DNA of 21,026 bases from a virus. Made by a program: the position numbers and the translations under genes. Shown here in pieces: positions 1-8,005 of the stretch; position 1 is the stretch's first letter; the number at the start of each line of letters is the position of its first letter. The stretch spans positions 1 through 21,026 of IMG/VR virus record IMGVR_UViG_3300025168_000827. One strand, written 5' to 3'. The notes below the pieces were generated by a model. That model was given only the letters and a program-made list of their open reading frames with translations. It was not told the origin of the DNA and did not search any database.

Positions 1-1
1 A

Positions 2-169
2 GCAGGATCAAGATCAAGTGGAAGTTTACTAGGCGTAGATTTTTTAGCTGACGGGTTTAAAGTTTTATCAACTCATGGTAGTTCAAATCAAAGTGGAAAA
101 GAATATGTATATATGGCAATGGCTGACATAGGCGGAAACGGTACACTACCTCCAATTTACGGTAGATAA
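2..169 (+). CDS. 3' end of tail/receptor-binding structural protein (partial)
   Basis: An open frame enters from the left edge and ends with TAA at 167-169, leaving about 55 C-terminal residues. The visible part contains an ADGFK segment, then GKEYVYMAMAD, and a Gly-rich tail. The pattern 'GFK...(x)n...YIYMAFAE' is familiar from the C-terminal concanavalin/lectin-like modules (DUF7483-like) of marine phage tail or receptor-binding proteins, so a tail role is likely by family knowledge and by position just before other tail genes. The N-terminus, and so the full domain make-up, lies outside the window. The start is not visible. Confidence 0.55.
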   Translation, partial: AGSRSSGSLLGVDFLADGFKVLSTHGSSNQSGKEYVYMAMADIGGNGTLPPIYGR

Positions 170-189
170 TTTAAAAAGGAACTAAGAAT

Positions 190-744
190 ATGTGGGCAAG
201 AATCATGGGCAGTCAGTTAGTAGAGATTATTAACACTCCTAAAGGTATGACAATTAATGGTATTCAATACCCTGTTTCAATCTTTACTAGAGCATGGACA
301 GATGTAGCTAGAAAAGCACTAGGTATTGTACCTTATGTATATACTGGTAACTCAATTAATAATATGTTTTATACAACCTCTGAATCTTCTCCTACTGTAG
401 AAGAGGATAGGGTAGTTGTAGCAAAGACACAGACTGCTAGAGATATGGCTAGTATTAAAGTTGTGATGAAGAATCATGTTAGTTCTGTTCTTTCTAGCAA
501 TCTTACTCAAACAGACTGGTATCATATTAGAAAAATAGAAACTGACGAAGCTATTCCTGCTGCTGTGTCTAAGTGGCGTTCTGATCTTAGAGCAAAAGCT
601 ATAGCTTTAGAAACTGCCATAGATGCAGCGACAGATGTTGCAGGTCTTGAAGCTATAACAGTGATAACAGAAGAAATGTTTGATGCAGGTAAGAAAGCCT
701 CAGAGTTTAATGATTGGCCTACTGATCCAAGGATAGAAGAATAA
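190..744 (+). CDS. Tail fibre-associated / tail assembly chaperone-like protein
   Basis: 184 aa. The ATG at 190 has AAGGA at 176-180 as a well-placed ribosome binding site. The C-terminal half carries the pattern LTQTDWYHIRKIETDEAIP (about residues 105-123), followed by a helical, Ala-rich stretch. From family knowledge, this 'TDWY-IRK-ET-AIP' block is frequent in phage proteins encoded beside tail fibre genes and annotated as tail fibre assembly or hypothetical. The N-terminal half is unrecognised, with a short 'GSQLVEIINTPKGMTINGIQYP' type beta segment of the kind seen in such proteins. It follows a tail/receptor-binding gene by 20 nt and precedes a lipoprotein gene, which supports a tail-related job. 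Function is inferred from context and motif only. Confidence 0.5.
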   Translation: MWARIMGSQLVEIINTPKGMTINGIQYPVSIFTRAWTDVARKALGIVPYVYTGNSINNMFYTTSESSPTVEEDRVVVAKTQTARDMASIKVVMKNHVSSVLSSNLTQTDWYHIRKIETDEAIPAAVSKWRSDLRAKAIALETAIDAATDVAGLEAITVITEEMFDAGKKASEFNDWPTDPRIEE

Positions 745-749
745 AACTA

Positions 750-1178
750 ATGAGATATTTAAAATATCTTATTTGTGGACTTGTTCTTAGTGTACTTCCT
801 TCTTGTACCACAGCACAGGAAGTAAACAAATCTTCAGTAACTTGGTCTGAGGGTGACAAGGTAGCAACTTTTTATATCTGTAGAACAGAGAAAGATATAA
901 TGGATATAGCACTTGCAGATACTAAAGGAAGAGAAGCACTTCGTCAAAGTGTGTCCAAAAAATTTATAACTAAAGATTGTTTAAATTTAAATCCTCCTTT
1001 AGGATTTATTGTGAATAAAATTTTAGGAAGTTATTTAGATTCTTCTAAAGACGAAACAAGTATTCTTTCTGTTTCCATACCTGTTAAAGATTTTTCCGGC
1101 GCGCCTCCTAAATCAGATACTGCTGGTTATATTATAGCAGTAGGTAAACCATCTAATTTAAAACATAACTCTTTTTAA
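750..1178 (+). CDS. Small predicted lipoprotein of unknown function
   Basis: 142 aa. The N-terminus has a basic start (MRYLKY), a hydrophobic core at about residues 8-16 and a lipobox-like VLPSC with Cys19. Proline at -2 is less common but tolerated, so a lipoprotein signal peptide is likely. The mature part has two further cysteines (about 44 and 75) that could form a disulfide, and no family I recognise. It starts 5 nt after the preceding gene and lies between tail genes, which is unusual because lipoproteins of phages are normally outer spanins or superinfection-exclusion proteins. A clear outer spanin exists elsewhere in this window (15487-15693), so an exclusion or receptor-blocking role is conceivable, but this is inference. 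The SD upstream is weak. Confidence 0.6.
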   Translation: MRYLKYLICGLVLSVLPSCTTAQEVNKSSVTWSEGDKVATFYICRTEKDIMDIALADTKGREALRQSVSKKFITKDCLNLNPPLGFIVNKILGSYLDSSKDETSILSVSIPVKDFSGAPPKSDTAGYIIAVGKPSNLKHNSF

Positions 1179-1184
1179 GGAAAA
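1177..1184 (+). promoter_or_regulatory. Strong ribosome binding site for the tail fibre-like gene
   Basis: AAGGAAAA begins 1 nt inside the stop codon of the lipoprotein gene and lies 5-9 nt before the ATG at 1190. It is one of the few strong Shine-Dalgarno sites in the plus-strand run, where most starts rely on overlap with the previous stop. It supports 1190 as the start. Confidence 0.6.
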
Positions 1185-1189
1185 CAGCA

Positions 1190-2110
1190 ATGGCTACTTT
1201 TAGTGATAATTTAAGATTAGAACTTCAAACTGATGGAGAAAATCCTAATACTTGGGGTACAATTCTCAATGATAATGTCATTAAGTTAATTGATACTGCT
1301 ATTACTGGATATACTTCTGTTCATGTCTGTACTGGAGGAACTGATGTTGTTTTACCTTTAGGTAATGGTAGTGTAGTACAATCAAGAAATGCAATTTTAA
1401 AATTTGCTGGTGCAGTATCTGCTAATACTAATGTAATCATTCCTGCGAAATCTAAAATTTATATTATTAATGATGAATCAACCAGAGTAAGCAGTTCAAC
1501 ACTTACAGTTAAAACTAGTGCAGCTACAGGAGGAACAGGTAGAGCAATTCCTGTAGGTTCTAGTGAACTAATATACTGTGATGGTGTTTCTGTTTTTGCT
1601 CTTAATAATCTAGGATTAGATTTAGGAACTGCTTCTGAATTAAATTTTGGTACTTCAATTAATGAACTAATTCCTGTATCATCTGCTGATGTAAAGTATG
1701 TTCAAGCTTCTGTATCTTCTAATATATCAGGAAATAAAGTGTTTCAAGGTACAGCTTCCTTTACATCAGCTACAGGATTTACTTCTAAAGTATTTAATAC
1801 ACCTACTACACTAGTAGGTTCTACTTCTATTACCCCTAACTTTGCAGTTAATAATTCTTTTTCTGTTACTCTTACAGCTAATGTCACTTTACAAAATCCT
1901 TCTAATCCTACAGTTGGTCAATCAGGAACAATATATCTTATTCAAGATGGTACAGGGTCAAGGACTATGGTATTTGGAGGAGCATATAAATTCCCGGCTG
2001 GTACTGTTCCTGTCCTAAGTACCTCTGTAAGTGCAGTAGACTTATTTGTATATAATGTAAGAGAAACTTCTGCTGTAGATTCAGTTGTAATTAAAAACTT
2101 TGGGCGATAA
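1190..2110 (+). CDS. Tail fibre-like virion structural protein
   Basis: 306 aa. The N-terminus (MATFSDNLRLELQTDGENPNTWG) is the 'MATF...NLRL...TGE..GTWG..LN.N' motif seen in many marine phage tail fibre/structural proteins. A middle beta-rich part holds KIYIINDES (about residue 91) and ELIYCDGVSVF (about 127-137). The C-terminal third is Ser/Thr/Val rich and ends with a conserved-looking block, SGTIYLIQDGTGSRTM then KFPAGTVPVLSTSVSAVDLFVY, followed by a short tail. The composition (Ser, Thr, Gly, Asn) fits a trimeric beta-structured fibre. It has a strong RBS and sits between the lipoprotein and the stabilization protein. Assignment is by remembered family motifs; a receptor-binding role is not shown. 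Confidence 0.65.
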   Translation: MATFSDNLRLELQTDGENPNTWGTILNDNVIKLIDTAITGYTSVHVCTGGTDVVLPLGNGSVVQSRNAILKFAGAVSANTNVIIPAKSKIYIINDESTRVSSSTLTVKTSAATGGTGRAIPVGSSELIYCDGVSVFALNNLGLDLGTASELNFGTSINELIPVSSADVKYVQASVSSNISGNKVFQGTASFTSATGFTSKVFNTPTTLVGSTSITPNFAVNNSFSVTLTANVTLQNPSNPTVGQSGTIYLIQDGTGSRTMVFGGAYKFPAGTVPVLSTSVSAVDLFVYNVRETSAVDSVVIKNFGR

Positions 2111-2113
2111 GAA

Positions 2114-4036
2114 ATGACATCCACCTCTTCTAAATTTTTTAAACTAGATTTTAAACCGGGATTTCACCGAGAGACTACTCAGTACGCTGAAGCAGGTTCT
2201 TGGTTTGATGGTGATCGTGTGCGTTTTAGAAGGGGTAAGCCAGAGAATTTAAGAGGTTATCAGAAACAACATTCAACTGCTTTTTCTGGTGTAGGTAGAG
2301 ATTTACTTACATGGGCAAATGATAACACACAAAAACTTCTATCAGTTGGTACGGAGAAAAGATTATTTCTTTTAGCTGGAGATGTTAATTTTGATATTAC
2401 TCCTATTGATAGTATAGTTTCTATTGGTTCATTAGGAACAAAAGGAAGTTTTGCCACTGCAACAGGAAGTAAATTAATAGAAGTAAGTTTAAATAATACC
2501 GGAACTAGTGTAGGAGACGGTATACAATTTTCTAATTGTTCTTTAAATGGTTTTACACAAGGTACTAACTTTGCTGCTACATCTTTTGGTGGACCAGTTT
2601 ATGTAGTTGCTTCCACTAGTGGCTTAAATCATTTTTATGTAAGTACTTTACATACTGCAGTTAGTACTGTGACAGGTGGTAAAGGAGTAGCTAGTTTTCT
2701 TATTCCTTCTGGTCAATCAAATAATATACAAGGTTTAGGATATGGAGCAGGAGTATATAATGCAGGTACAAGTTTAGCATCTGCTGCTGGAGGTAGGGGT
2801 TGGAGTAGACCTGCTTTATCTTCTAACATTACTTTCCTTGCTACTCAATGGTCTTTAGATACTTGGGGCGAAGACTTGTTAGCTGTACGTAGAGGTAGCC
2901 AGTTATTTCACTGGGATGCTGATGCAAGTATTACACCTGAAAGAGCAGTTATTGTTAGTACAAGTCCTTCTACTATTAATAGCATAGTCGTATCCCCTAA
3001 TGATAGACATGCTATTGCTTTAGGAACTAATGAATTTGGAAATGGAGACTTTAATCCATTACTAATTAGATGGTCAGATCAAGAAGACTTTACTAATTGG
3101 ACACCATCTGTTTCTTCTACTTCTGGTGAACTACAGCTAATTGAAGGTACACGTATTGAAGGTGCAATACGAGGACGTAATGCAATCCATGTCTTTACTG
3201 ATAATGGTATGTATGCTTTACAATTTGTTGGTCCTCCCTTTATCTTTAGCCTTACACTATTAGGAAGCAACTGTGGTGCTATTGGTCCTCATGCAGCAGT
3301 AGCTGTTGATGGTGCATCTTTCTGGATGGGAGAGAATAACTTCTATGCCTTTGATGGAAGAGTACGTAAACTTGATTGTACTGTTCGTAGATTTGTTTAT
3401 GATAATATTAACTTAGTAAATAAAGATAAAATATTTGCTGCTATTAATTCTGAGTTTCACGAAATAGTTTGGCTGTATCCTTCTGGAGAATCTAGTGAAC
3501 CTAACGCCTATGTAGCATATAACTATATGGAAGATGTATGGACTTATGGTACAGGATTTTATACTACATTTGCAGACAGCAATGTATTCCAAAGTACAGT
3601 TGCTACAGGAGAATTAGCTGGTACAGGAGCAGGTGGTAACCCAGCGGTAAGTATACCTACAAGCACAGGTCAATTTATCTGGGCAAATGAACCTACTTCT
3701 GTATTTACTGGAGATACTTCTATTGCTCTTACATCCTTTCTTGAATCATCTGACTTTGATATAGCAGACGGAACAGACATGATGTTTGTTAATAGGCTTA
3801 TTCCTGACTATACGTTTAATGATACTGGTGTACTACAATTTAAAATGAATACACAAGAATATCCTGCTGCCACTACAATAGGCATAGGACCGTTCACTAT
3901 CAACCGTAGTACAAAGAAGGTAGACTTTAGAGCAAGAGGACGACAAGGCAATGTACGAGTCTCTACGGGACTTCTAGGTACATCGTGGAGATGGGGTAGT
4001 GTACGACTAGCTGCTCAACCGGATGGTAAACGATAA
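2114..4036 (+). CDS. P22 gp10-like stabilization / tail accessory protein
   Basis: 640 aa. The N-terminal pattern FKPGFHRETTQYAEAGSWFDG followed by DRVRFRRGKPENLRGY is the hallmark 'KPGI..T.Y...G.W.DGD.VRFR.G.P.K.GG' seen in marine podophage proteins annotated as stabilization protein (P22 gp10/Phage_stabilise-like) or tail tubular component. Such proteins sit at the portal-tail interface and help keep DNA in the capsid. The rest is beta-rich with repeated short strands and Trp/Tyr motifs (DTWGEDLLAVRRGSQLFHWD, WMGENNFYAFDGRVRKLDC, YNYMEDVWTYG), compatible with a propeller-like fold. The start is 3 nt after the previous stop, and the stop overlaps the next ATG (TAATG at 4034-4038). Specific equivalence to P22 gp10 is inferred. 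Confidence 0.65.
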   Translation: MTSTSSKFFKLDFKPGFHRETTQYAEAGSWFDGDRVRFRRGKPENLRGYQKQHSTAFSGVGRDLLTWANDNTQKLLSVGTEKRLFLLAGDVNFDITPIDSIVSIGSLGTKGSFATATGSKLIEVSLNNTGTSVGDGIQFSNCSLNGFTQGTNFAATSFGGPVYVVASTSGLNHFYVSTLHTAVSTVTGGKGVASFLIPSGQSNNIQGLGYGAGVYNAGTSLASAAGGRGWSRPALSSNITFLATQWSLDTWGEDLLAVRRGSQLFHWDADASITPERAVIVSTSPSTINSIVVSPNDRHAIALGTNEFGNGDFNPLLIRWSDQEDFTNWTPSVSSTSGELQLIEGTRIEGAIRGRNAIHVFTDNGMYALQFVGPPFIFSLTLLGSNCGAIGPHAAVAVDGASFWMGENNFYAFDGRVRKLDCTVRRFVYDNINLVNKDKIFAAINSEFHEIVWLYPSGESSEPNAYVAYNYMEDVWTYGTGFYTTFADSNVFQSTVATGELAGTGAGGNPAVSIPTSTGQFIWANEPTSVFTGDTSIALTSFLESSDFDIADGTDMMFVNRLIPDYTFNDTGVLQFKMNTQEYPAATTIGIGPFTINRSTKKVDFRARGRQGNVRVSTGLLGTSWRWGSVRLAAQPDGKR

Positions 4037-4305
4037 TGCTTTATCCTAACTTACCTGACTATACTAATTTAAAAGCAGATGACCTACAAAGATTTTATAG
4101 AGAATTATTAATATATACTGATGAATTAAAGTTTTTATTAGAGTCAAGAGATAATGAGTTGGATGCTAGACCAACTTCTAATATATTAACAGTAGTAACT
4201 GTAGCTTCTATAGGAAGACCTTCTAATGGTAATGTAGTATTTGCTGCAAGTGCAAGTAAGTTTCGAGGCTTTGTAAGTGGAACAGGATGGGTGGACTTTA
4301 ACTAA
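4036..4305 (+). CDS. Small virion/tail protein with C-terminal SGTGWVDFN module
   Basis: 89 aa. The N-terminal half (residues 1-45) is a charged helical segment (NLKADDLQRFYRELLIYTDELKF). The C-terminal half reads ILTVVTVASIGRPSNGNVVF, then SASKFRGFVSGTGWVDFN. The ending 'A..GKFRGYVSGTGWVDFN' recurs at the C-termini of small proteins next to stabilization/tail genes in marine phages, as far as I recall; no function is known to me. The gene overlaps both neighbours by 1 nt (TAATG), implying translational coupling. Probably a minor tail or connector component; this is inferred from location. Confidence 0.6.
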   Translation: MLYPNLPDYTNLKADDLQRFYRELLIYTDELKFLLESRDNELDARPTSNILTVVTVASIGRPSNGNVVFAASASKFRGFVSGTGWVDFN

Positions 4306-4514
4306 TGACAAGTACAACATATAAAGATTTACTGAATAATACTTATTTAGAAAATATGAATACTGGTTTAACTCAACAACCAGAGTATTTTGGTAAGACA
4401 ACTACTGTAGGACTGGCGAATCAACAACAACCATTGTATACTAATCAGAGTACTATGCAAGCAGATATGACATTAGCACAATCTAATTATATGAATCCAC
4501 AGAGAGTTTTATAA
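4305..4514 (+). CDS. Short Gln/Thr/Asn-rich hypothetical protein
   Basis: 69 aa, rich in Gln, Asn, Thr and Tyr, with no recognisable domain, signal or membrane segment. The start overlaps the preceding stop (TAATG). The stop TAA (4512-4514) is followed directly by the ATG of the 878-aa gene, in the same reading frame. The low complexity and position suggest a small virion component or a module detached from the N-terminus of the next protein. It is probably real because the frame is conserved in an otherwise gapless gene run, but no homologue is recognised. Confidence 0.5.
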   Translation: MTSTTYKDLLNNTYLENMNTGLTQQPEYFGKTTTVGLANQQQPLYTNQSTMQADMTLAQSNYMNPQRVL

Positions 4515-7151
4515 ATGGCTTATATGCAACCACCTCAACGGGGTATTCCTAGACTTTTGGCTATGAAAGACCCTACTAATCCTGTTCTTATGCATATGTC
4601 TCCTATGGAAGCACAGCAAATAACAGCTATGCGTGGTCAAGGGTTTAATCCTCAGACTGGTTTACCTGTATTAGGTAGAGCAGAGGGTGGTATGGTGCAA
4701 CCAGAAAAACCTCCTTATGCTGATGTAGCACAAGAGTTAGAAGAAAAAGGTAGGTACGGAGATACACATCTGCTTCATGTTAGGGATGATGAACTACAAG
4801 GTTTATCTTCTTTAGGTCAGTTAACAATTAATCCAGACACAGGATTACCTGAAGCATTTAGTTTTAAATCTCTTCTTCCCGCAATAGGAGCAATTGCTGG
4901 TGCAGCTTTAGCACCAGTTACTTTTGGTTCAAGTATGTGGGCAGTTGGTGCAATGGCAGGACTAGGTAGTTTTGCTGGTGGACTTGCTGCTGGTCAAGGC
5001 GTAGGACAAGCTGCACTAGGTGGTTTAATGTCAGGTGTTACAGCCGGATTTTTGTCAGGCGCACCTACAGGTTTAGATGCAATTGGATCAGAAGGTGTGA
5101 TGGGTGGTGTTGGTGAATTAGGTGTTGAAGCAGCATTCACAGGTGTAGGAGAAGCAGTACCGGGTGCTATAGGTTCTACTACTGCTAGTATAGCGGGTAA
5201 TACTGCAGCATCACAAGTAGCATCGGCATCTGCGGCTGGTTTAACAGCAGCACCCACACCTATTGGCCCGCCGCTCCTCGGGCAGCCGCTAGGTCCGCCA
5301 ATTCCGCTAAGACAAACCATTGCGCCATTGCGGTCCAATATTGCGGCTAATCCATCCTTTCTGTCAGACCAAGCTGCAAATGTAGCTTCAAGACAAGCTT
5401 TAACCACTACCGCACCAAACATACCTGCAGGTGCATTTGCACGTATTGATCCTACAACTTACAAACCACCCAATGAGTTTAAACAATTTTTTGGTGCTGA
5501 TGATTTAAATAAAGTATCAAGTGGAGACTTAGGTGGTGGATATTTAACAAGATCGCAATCTATAGATGCAGGAATGATGCCAAGTGATATGTCTTTTTCT
5601 GAAAGAGCAGGTCAATTAGCTAGTTCTCCCAGTACATATATAGGAGCAGTAGGTAATGTATTAACCCAACCACCAGAATATGGTGAGTTTGAAGAAGAAG
5701 ATTTAACTCTATCAGGATCATCCTATATTCCTCGTACTCGTAGGTTAGTTGGTGGAGAACAACGACCTGCTGGAACTACAGAAGAAATACGTAATCGTTA
5801 TATTCAGGGTGGCGATGCTCAACCTTTAGTTTCTCCTTATAGGTTTGTAGCAAGTGGAGGTTTAATAGGTTTATCAGAAGGAGGTATGACTAATGGAAAT
5901 TACAGTTCTTATAGTTCTAATAATGACCCTAGTTTTAATGGGGGTGGACAACCAGAACAAATGTCCTTCTTGCCTATATCTTTACAACATATGATGAATA
6001 GGATAGGAGCAACAGACCCTGCTCCTTTTATAGAATTTGCTAAAAGAACACGAGATGTAGAGAGTAGTGGAGGAAGAGATAGGATTAATGATAAAAGTAG
6101 TGCACGAGGTAACTATCAATGGTTAACGAAGGTTGATCCTAAAGCTAAAAAGGGTGAACATAATTCAGTAAAAACTGCTGCAAATAGATTACAGAAAATT
6201 TATAGAGATGCAGAACAAGATATTCCTCAGTGGTTAAAAACTTTAAATATAAACTCTACTAAGAGTACAAAAGATTTAGAAAAAAATGTATTGTCTTTAA
6301 CCTCTGAGCAAGAAGATCAATTATTTTATGCTAATATAAATTTAGCTGATGGCAGTGACCAGTATTTACCACTTATAGCACAGGGTGATACAGAAGCAAT
6401 GTTAAATGCTTATGGTGAAATTCATCATACTAATATGAAAAAACCTACAAGAGATGTAGCAGAAAATATTTTCTTATCTGAGTTTAAGATAGATGTTCCA
6501 AGCAATGTTGGTCAAAGAACAGGATTAAATTCTATTTCTCCAGATGTTTTTTCTGAAACTATGGTTGATAAACGTATAGATACTCCATATACTGTACAAC
6601 AAGGAGATACTTTAAGTCAGTTAGCTGCTCAATCAGGTATGTCTGTAGATGATATTATGAAAGCTAATTTAGGTAAAATTTCTAATCCAGATAAAATTTA
6701 TACTGGTCAACAAATAGCATTAAGTGATTCATCTGATATACCTAATCCTGTCAGCATGGATAGTCAAGGTGATAAATCTTCTATGGATTCTATACTAGAG
6801 ACACTAAAGCAGTTTATTCCCGGTTTTGCTGAAGGTGGTGGTATTAGTCAATACTATGCAGAGGGAGGAGATATAGGTCGTTATTATGAAGGTCAGGTAG
6901 TGGGACAAGGTGATGGTATGTCAGACCAAATGTTGTTTGAAGTAGAAGGAAACAATCCTGATAAAGCGTTGCTAAGTAGGGATGAATATGTTATACCTGC
7001 GGACGTAGTAGCTATGTTAGGTAATGGTTCTTCTAATGCAGGAGCAGAGCAGCTAGATCATTTTATGAAGGGTATTAGACAACAGTCTTTTGGTACTACA
7101 AAACAACAGAAACAAATGAATCCACAACAAGGACTAGCACAGTTAGCCTAA
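4515..7151 (+). CDS. Internal virion protein with lytic transglycosylase-like domain and LysM
   Basis: 878 aa. Order of parts: two copies of an 'H(M/V)..xE..G..(F/I)NP.TGLP' module (about 23-53 and 83-114), a long Ala/Gly hydrophobic stretch that could insert in membranes (about 118-245), and a Pro-rich linker (248-280). A lytic transglycosylase-like region (about 505-655) has DVESSGG with candidate catalytic Glu516 and SARGNYQW at 529-536. A LysM peptidoglycan-binding repeat follows (about 691-735; YTVQQGDTLSQLAAQSGMS), then a C-terminal DKALLSRDEYVIPADVVAMLGNG (about 816-838) that is common in marine phage internal proteins. Likely packaged inside the capsid and ejected to cut a local hole in peptidoglycan during DNA entry. 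The catalytic assignment is by motif; activity is not proven. Confidence 0.7.
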   Translation: MAYMQPPQRGIPRLLAMKDPTNPVLMHMSPMEAQQITAMRGQGFNPQTGLPVLGRAEGGMVQPEKPPYADVAQELEEKGRYGDTHLLHVRDDELQGLSSLGQLTINPDTGLPEAFSFKSLLPAIGAIAGAALAPVTFGSSMWAVGAMAGLGSFAGGLAAGQGVGQAALGGLMSGVTAGFLSGAPTGLDAIGSEGVMGGVGELGVEAAFTGVGEAVPGAIGSTTASIAGNTAASQVASASAAGLTAAPTPIGPPLLGQPLGPPIPLRQTIAPLRSNIAANPSFLSDQAANVASRQALTTTAPNIPAGAFARIDPTTYKPPNEFKQFFGADDLNKVSSGDLGGGYLTRSQSIDAGMMPSDMSFSERAGQLASSPSTYIGAVGNVLTQPPEYGEFEEEDLTLSGSSYIPRTRRLVGGEQRPAGTTEEIRNRYIQGGDAQPLVSPYRFVASGGLIGLSEGGMTNGNYSSYSSNNDPSFNGGGQPEQMSFLPISLQHMMNRIGATDPAPFIEFAKRTRDVESSGGRDRINDKSSARGNYQWLTKVDPKAKKGEHNSVKTAANRLQKIYRDAEQDIPQWLKTLNINSTKSTKDLEKNVLSLTSEQEDQLFYANINLADGSDQYLPLIAQGDTEAMLNAYGEIHHTNMKKPTRDVAENIFLSEFKIDVPSNVGQRTGLNSISPDVFSETMVDKRIDTPYTVQQGDTLSQLAAQSGMSVDDIMKANLGKISNPDKIYTGQQIALSDSSDIPNPVSMDSQGDKSSMDSILETLKQFIPGFAEGGGISQYYAEGGDIGRYYEGQVVGQGDGMSDQMLFEVEGNNPDKALLSRDEYVIPADVVAMLGNGSSNAGAEQLDHFMKGIRQQSFGTTKQQKQMNPQQGLAQLA

Positions 7152-7589
7152 ATGAAAATTATAAAAGTAGATAAAGAACTTATACCATATATGTGGTCTT
7201 TTGTTTCTGATCTTTTAGCTAAACCGTTAGATAGGAGTTTTGGAGAAACAAGATTAGAAGACATATATACTTATTTATGTGAAGGTTATCAAGATTTATG
7301 GATAGTTAAAGATACAGATAACTCTATACTAGTAGCTTGTAACGCACAAGTAGTAATATACCCTACTCAAAAAGTATATCAGATAATTCTTGTAGGAGGA
7401 GGTGGTTTTAAAGTTAAGGACTGGGTACATGAATGTTGGAAAGAAGATTCTTCTATTCTAGAATATGCTAAACAACAAGGATGTGTTAGAATAGAAAGTA
7501 TTGTTAGAGATGGTTTACTTAAAACTTTAAGTGGTTATGATTTTAAAAAAACAGGAACATTAGTTCATAAGATAATTGGAGAATATTAA
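7152..7589 (+). CDS. GNAT-like acyltransferase-fold protein, copy 1
   Basis: 145 aa. It starts directly after the previous TAA, in the same frame. It resembles the short phage GNAT-fold proteins found among internal virion genes: KPLDRSFGETRLEDIY near residues 24-39, a central beta region DLWIVKDTDNSILVACNAQV, and a C-terminal CVRIESIVRDGLLKTLSGYDFKK, where GNAT beta5/alpha4 and the 'GF' end of the fold would lie. The classic acetyl-CoA P-loop (Q/RxxGxG/A) is not obvious, so enzymatic activity is doubtful. A clear paralogue lies 416 nt downstream (8005-8433). The location suggests a virion or scaffold-associated role. Family placement is by pattern memory. Confidence 0.55.
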   Translation: MKIIKVDKELIPYMWSFVSDLLAKPLDRSFGETRLEDIYTYLCEGYQDLWIVKDTDNSILVACNAQVVIYPTQKVYQIILVGGGGFKVKDWVHECWKEDSSILEYAKQQGCVRIESIVRDGLLKTLSGYDFKKTGTLVHKIIGEY

Positions 7590-8005
7590 TGGGACAAGGT
7601 AGTTACATGCAAGGTAATCAACAGTTACCTATGCAGCAGCAACAGGCACAGTACTCACAACAGCCAACAGGTTTAGGTAAACAACCTTCTATGGCTTATG
7701 GAGGATTAAGCAGTCTTCCTGCTACTTCTCAATCTATGCCCACACCTCCACCTAACTTTACTGGTCTGCCTAATCCTGTTCCCCCTTTAGGTGCTATGCC
7801 TCCTGCTTTACCACCTTCAGTTCCTGCACCATCTATGATGGGAATGCCTACACCTCCACCACCTATGCCTTTACAAGCACCTATGATGATGCCACAACAA
7901 TCTGTAGATACAGTAATGATAGAAGATACAATGATGCAACCAACGAATACTACACAACCACAACCATTACCACCATATAGTCCTTTTAATACTAATGGAT
8001 ATTAA
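7589..8005 (+). CDS. Pro/Met/Gln-rich low-complexity protein
   Basis: 138 aa. The N-terminal third is Gln-rich (MQGNQQLPMQQQQAQYSQQP). The remainder is dominated by Pro and Met with runs such as TPPPPMPLQAPMMMPQQ. No known domain, signal or membrane helix. It is probably intrinsically disordered. It overlaps both GNAT-like neighbours by 1 nt (TAATG at each end), so its synthesis is likely coupled to theirs. An internal virion or assembly-linker role is possible; nothing in the sequence proves function. GGAG lies about 8 nt before the start. Confidence 0.6.
   Translation: MGQGSYMQGNQQLPMQQQQAQYSQQPTGLGKQPSMAYGGLSSLPATSQSMPTPPPNFTGLPNPVPPLGAMPPALPPSVPAPSMMGMPTPPPPMPLQAPMMMPQQSVDTVMIEDTMMQPTNTTQPQPLPPYSPFNTNGY

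Noticed and set aside
1098-1105. GC-only 8-bp palindrome GGCGCGCC in AT-rich DNA.
   Set aside because: It lies in the lipoprotein gene and encodes part of SGAPP; a single site with no partner repeat or context is most simply chance.
4994-5422. 142-aa open frame on the minus strand.
   Set aside because: It is the antisense of the Ala/Gly/Pro-rich part of the 878-aa gene; it has no SD, its composition reflects codon bias, and it lies wholly inside a convincing gene.
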